Part shown: positions 5,497 to 6,528 of the stretch, one piece after another | How the letters are laid out: every line of letters starts with the position of its first letter | Numbering within the stretch: the stretch's first letter is position 1 | Origin: an uncultured beta proteobacterium | Lineage (GTDB): Bacteria; Pseudomonadota; Gammaproteobacteria; Burkholderiales; SG8-39 | Direction: 5' to 3' | DNA: 6,528 bases | Assembly: GCA_902826155.1 (NCBI GenBank) | Contig: CADEDU010000073.1 | Span: 1 to 6,528 of the forward strand | The notes under the pieces: generated by a model | Told to the model about the DNA's origin: nothing | The model's input: only the letters and a program-made list of their open reading frames with translations | Databases searched by the model: none | Program-made: the position numbers and the translations under genes

Positions 5497-6513
5497 ATGG
5501 CCGGCAAGGACGTACAGCGCCCGATCGTCATCAAGCGCATCAAGAAGGGCGGCCACGCCCATCACGGCGGTGCCTGGAAGATCGCCTACGCCGACTTCGT
5601 GACCGCGATGATGGCGTTCTTTCTGTTGATGTGGCTGCTCGGATCGACCACCAAGGGTGATCTGCAGGGGATCGCCGATTTCTTTCGGATGCCGCTGAAG
5701 GTGGCGATGACCGGTGGTTCCGGTGCGGGCGAAACCGCGAGCGTCATCCAGGGAGGCTCGAAGGGTCTGACCACCGTCAACAGCGCCGTGCAGAACTCCA
5801 CGCAGGCGTTCAGCAAGCTGGAGCGTGGCCGCAAGAAACCGGCGGGCGATGCCGAAGAGGTCGAGAAGCATCGTCTGGCGCTGCTCAAGGCGCAGATCGA
5901 AGAGGTGCTGCTCAAGAGTCCCGATCTGGAGAAGTATCGCGAGCAGATCCGGCTCGACATCATGAGCGAGGGGCTGCGCATCCAGATCGTCGACCACCAG
6001 TCGCGGCCAATGTTCGATCTGGGCGGGACGGTGGTGAAGGACTACATGCGCGAGATCCTGCGCAACATCGGTGCGGTGCTGAACACCGTCGATCATCGGA
6101 TCACGCTGTCGGGCCACACCGATGCAAAGCAGTACGTCACGGGCAACCGCGGCTACAGCAACTGGGAGTTGTCGGCCGATCGCGCGAACGCATCGCGGCG
6201 AGAGCTGATCGCCGGCGGCATGGACGAAAGCAAGATCCTGCGGGTGGTGGGCGCGGGGACCTCGGTGATGTTCAACAAGGACGAACCGAACGATCCGGTC
6301 AATCGGCGCATCAGCATCATCGTCATGAAGCGCTCGACCGAGGAGAAGGCGTTGCGCGACATGGGCTCGGTCGATGCGCGCGACGAAAAGCAGTTCGAGG
6401 AAGAAGTGCGCAATCACGACGCCAGCGCGCCGGCGCCGGCAAAGGAGTCGGAAGCCGGCGAGCAGGAGACGCCGAGCGAGGCGGAAAAGGGCAGCAAGCG
6501 GTCGGGCAAGTAG
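5497..6513 (+). CDS. motB: flagellar motor stator protein MotB, 338 aa
   Basis: MotB pairs with MotA to form the ion-conducting stator and fixes it to peptidoglycan. After a short basic cytoplasmic tail (1-25), one membrane helix spans about residues 26-49. It contains the AWKIAYADFVTAMMAFF signature with the ion-binding aspartate D33, equal to E. coli D32. The segment just after it (about 50-65) fits the plug helix. The periplasmic OmpA-like peptidoglycan-binding domain carries LSGHTD (204-209), NWELSADRANASRREL (D228, R229 among the contact residues) and NRRISI. It aligns closely with E. coli MotB but has a longer, charged, Pro/Ala/Glu-rich tail (about 285-338). The start is fixed by GAGGA (5485-5489), 7 nt before the ATG; an upstream in-frame start at 5416 is not conserved. 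The YADF form suggests a proton-driven stator, by analogy. No motA precedes it. Confidence 0.97.
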   Translation: MAGKDVQRPIVIKRIKKGGHAHHGGAWKIAYADFVTAMMAFFLLMWLLGSTTKGDLQGIADFFRMPLKVAMTGGSGAGETASVIQGGSKGLTTVNSAVQNSTQAFSKLERGRKKPAGDAEEVEKHRLALLKAQIEEVLLKSPDLEKYREQIRLDIMSEGLRIQIVDHQSRPMFDLGGTVVKDYMREILRNIGAVLNTVDHRITLSGHTDAKQYVTGNRGYSNWELSADRANASRRELIAGGMDESKILRVVGAGTSVMFNKDEPNDPVNRRISIIVMKRSTEEKALRDMGSVDARDEKQFEEEVRNHDASAPAPAKESEAGEQETPSEAEKGSKRSGK

Positions 6514-6528
6514 CGCAGGGGCGTCCCG

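Noticed and set aside
5223..5543. Minus-strand open frame of 106 codons in the flhC-motB gap, considered as a gene remnant
   Set aside because: Parts read like a protein, but it overlaps the 5' end of motB, has no ribosome site, and I recognise no family. A protein search would be needed to revive it.
5212..6417. Long minus-strand open frame (401 codons) opposite motB
   Set aside because: It is antisense to a clear motB and rich in His, Arg, Asp and Leu, as expected from the reverse frame of a GC-rich gene. No recognised domain.

Overview
The window is GC-rich, densely coded chromosomal DNA, most likely from a betaproteobacterium of a Burkholderiales-like type. The glutamyl-tRNA synthetase resembles, from memory, the Burkholderia form. 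The flagellar genes are controlled by FlhD/FlhC, an arrangement found in beta- and some gammaproteobacteria. Nothing in the window looks recently acquired: there is no insertion sequence, integrase or CRISPR array.

Layout. At the left edge is a minus-strand tRNA-Val(CAC), cut by the window end. Divergent from it is gltX (294-1706, +), then a terminator-like hairpin and a near-consensus sigma-70 promoter (TTTACA, 17 bp, TATAAT) that drives a two-gene tRNA operon, tRNA-Ala(GGC) and tRNA-Glu(TTC), which ends in a good intrinsic terminator (2003-2032). The left third is therefore a translation module: GluRS lies beside its cognate tRNA-Glu.

Converging on that terminator is a minus-strand diguanylate cyclase gene (2068-3696). 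It encodes a long helical N-terminal part, a coiled coil and an intact GGEEF domain with an RxxD inhibitory site. Across a 441-bp intergenic region carrying four copies of a 12-bp tandem repeat, it is divergent from flhD-flhC (4138-5060, 4-bp overlap). These encode the FlhD4C2 master activator of flagellar genes.

After flhC comes a 436-bp non-coding stretch rich in short repeats and inverted repeats, then motB (5497-6513), the peptidoglycan-anchored stator subunit. The usual order here would be flhD-flhC-motA-motB, and motA is absent between flhC and motB. The right two thirds is thus a motility-control locus: a c-di-GMP synthase gene, the flagellar master regulator and half of the motor stator.

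The most notable observations are the missing motA with its repeat-rich replacement, the divergent pairing of a c-di-GMP synthase with flhDC, the 12-bp repeat array between them, and the half-lost zinc site in GluRS. I found no clearly new type of system.
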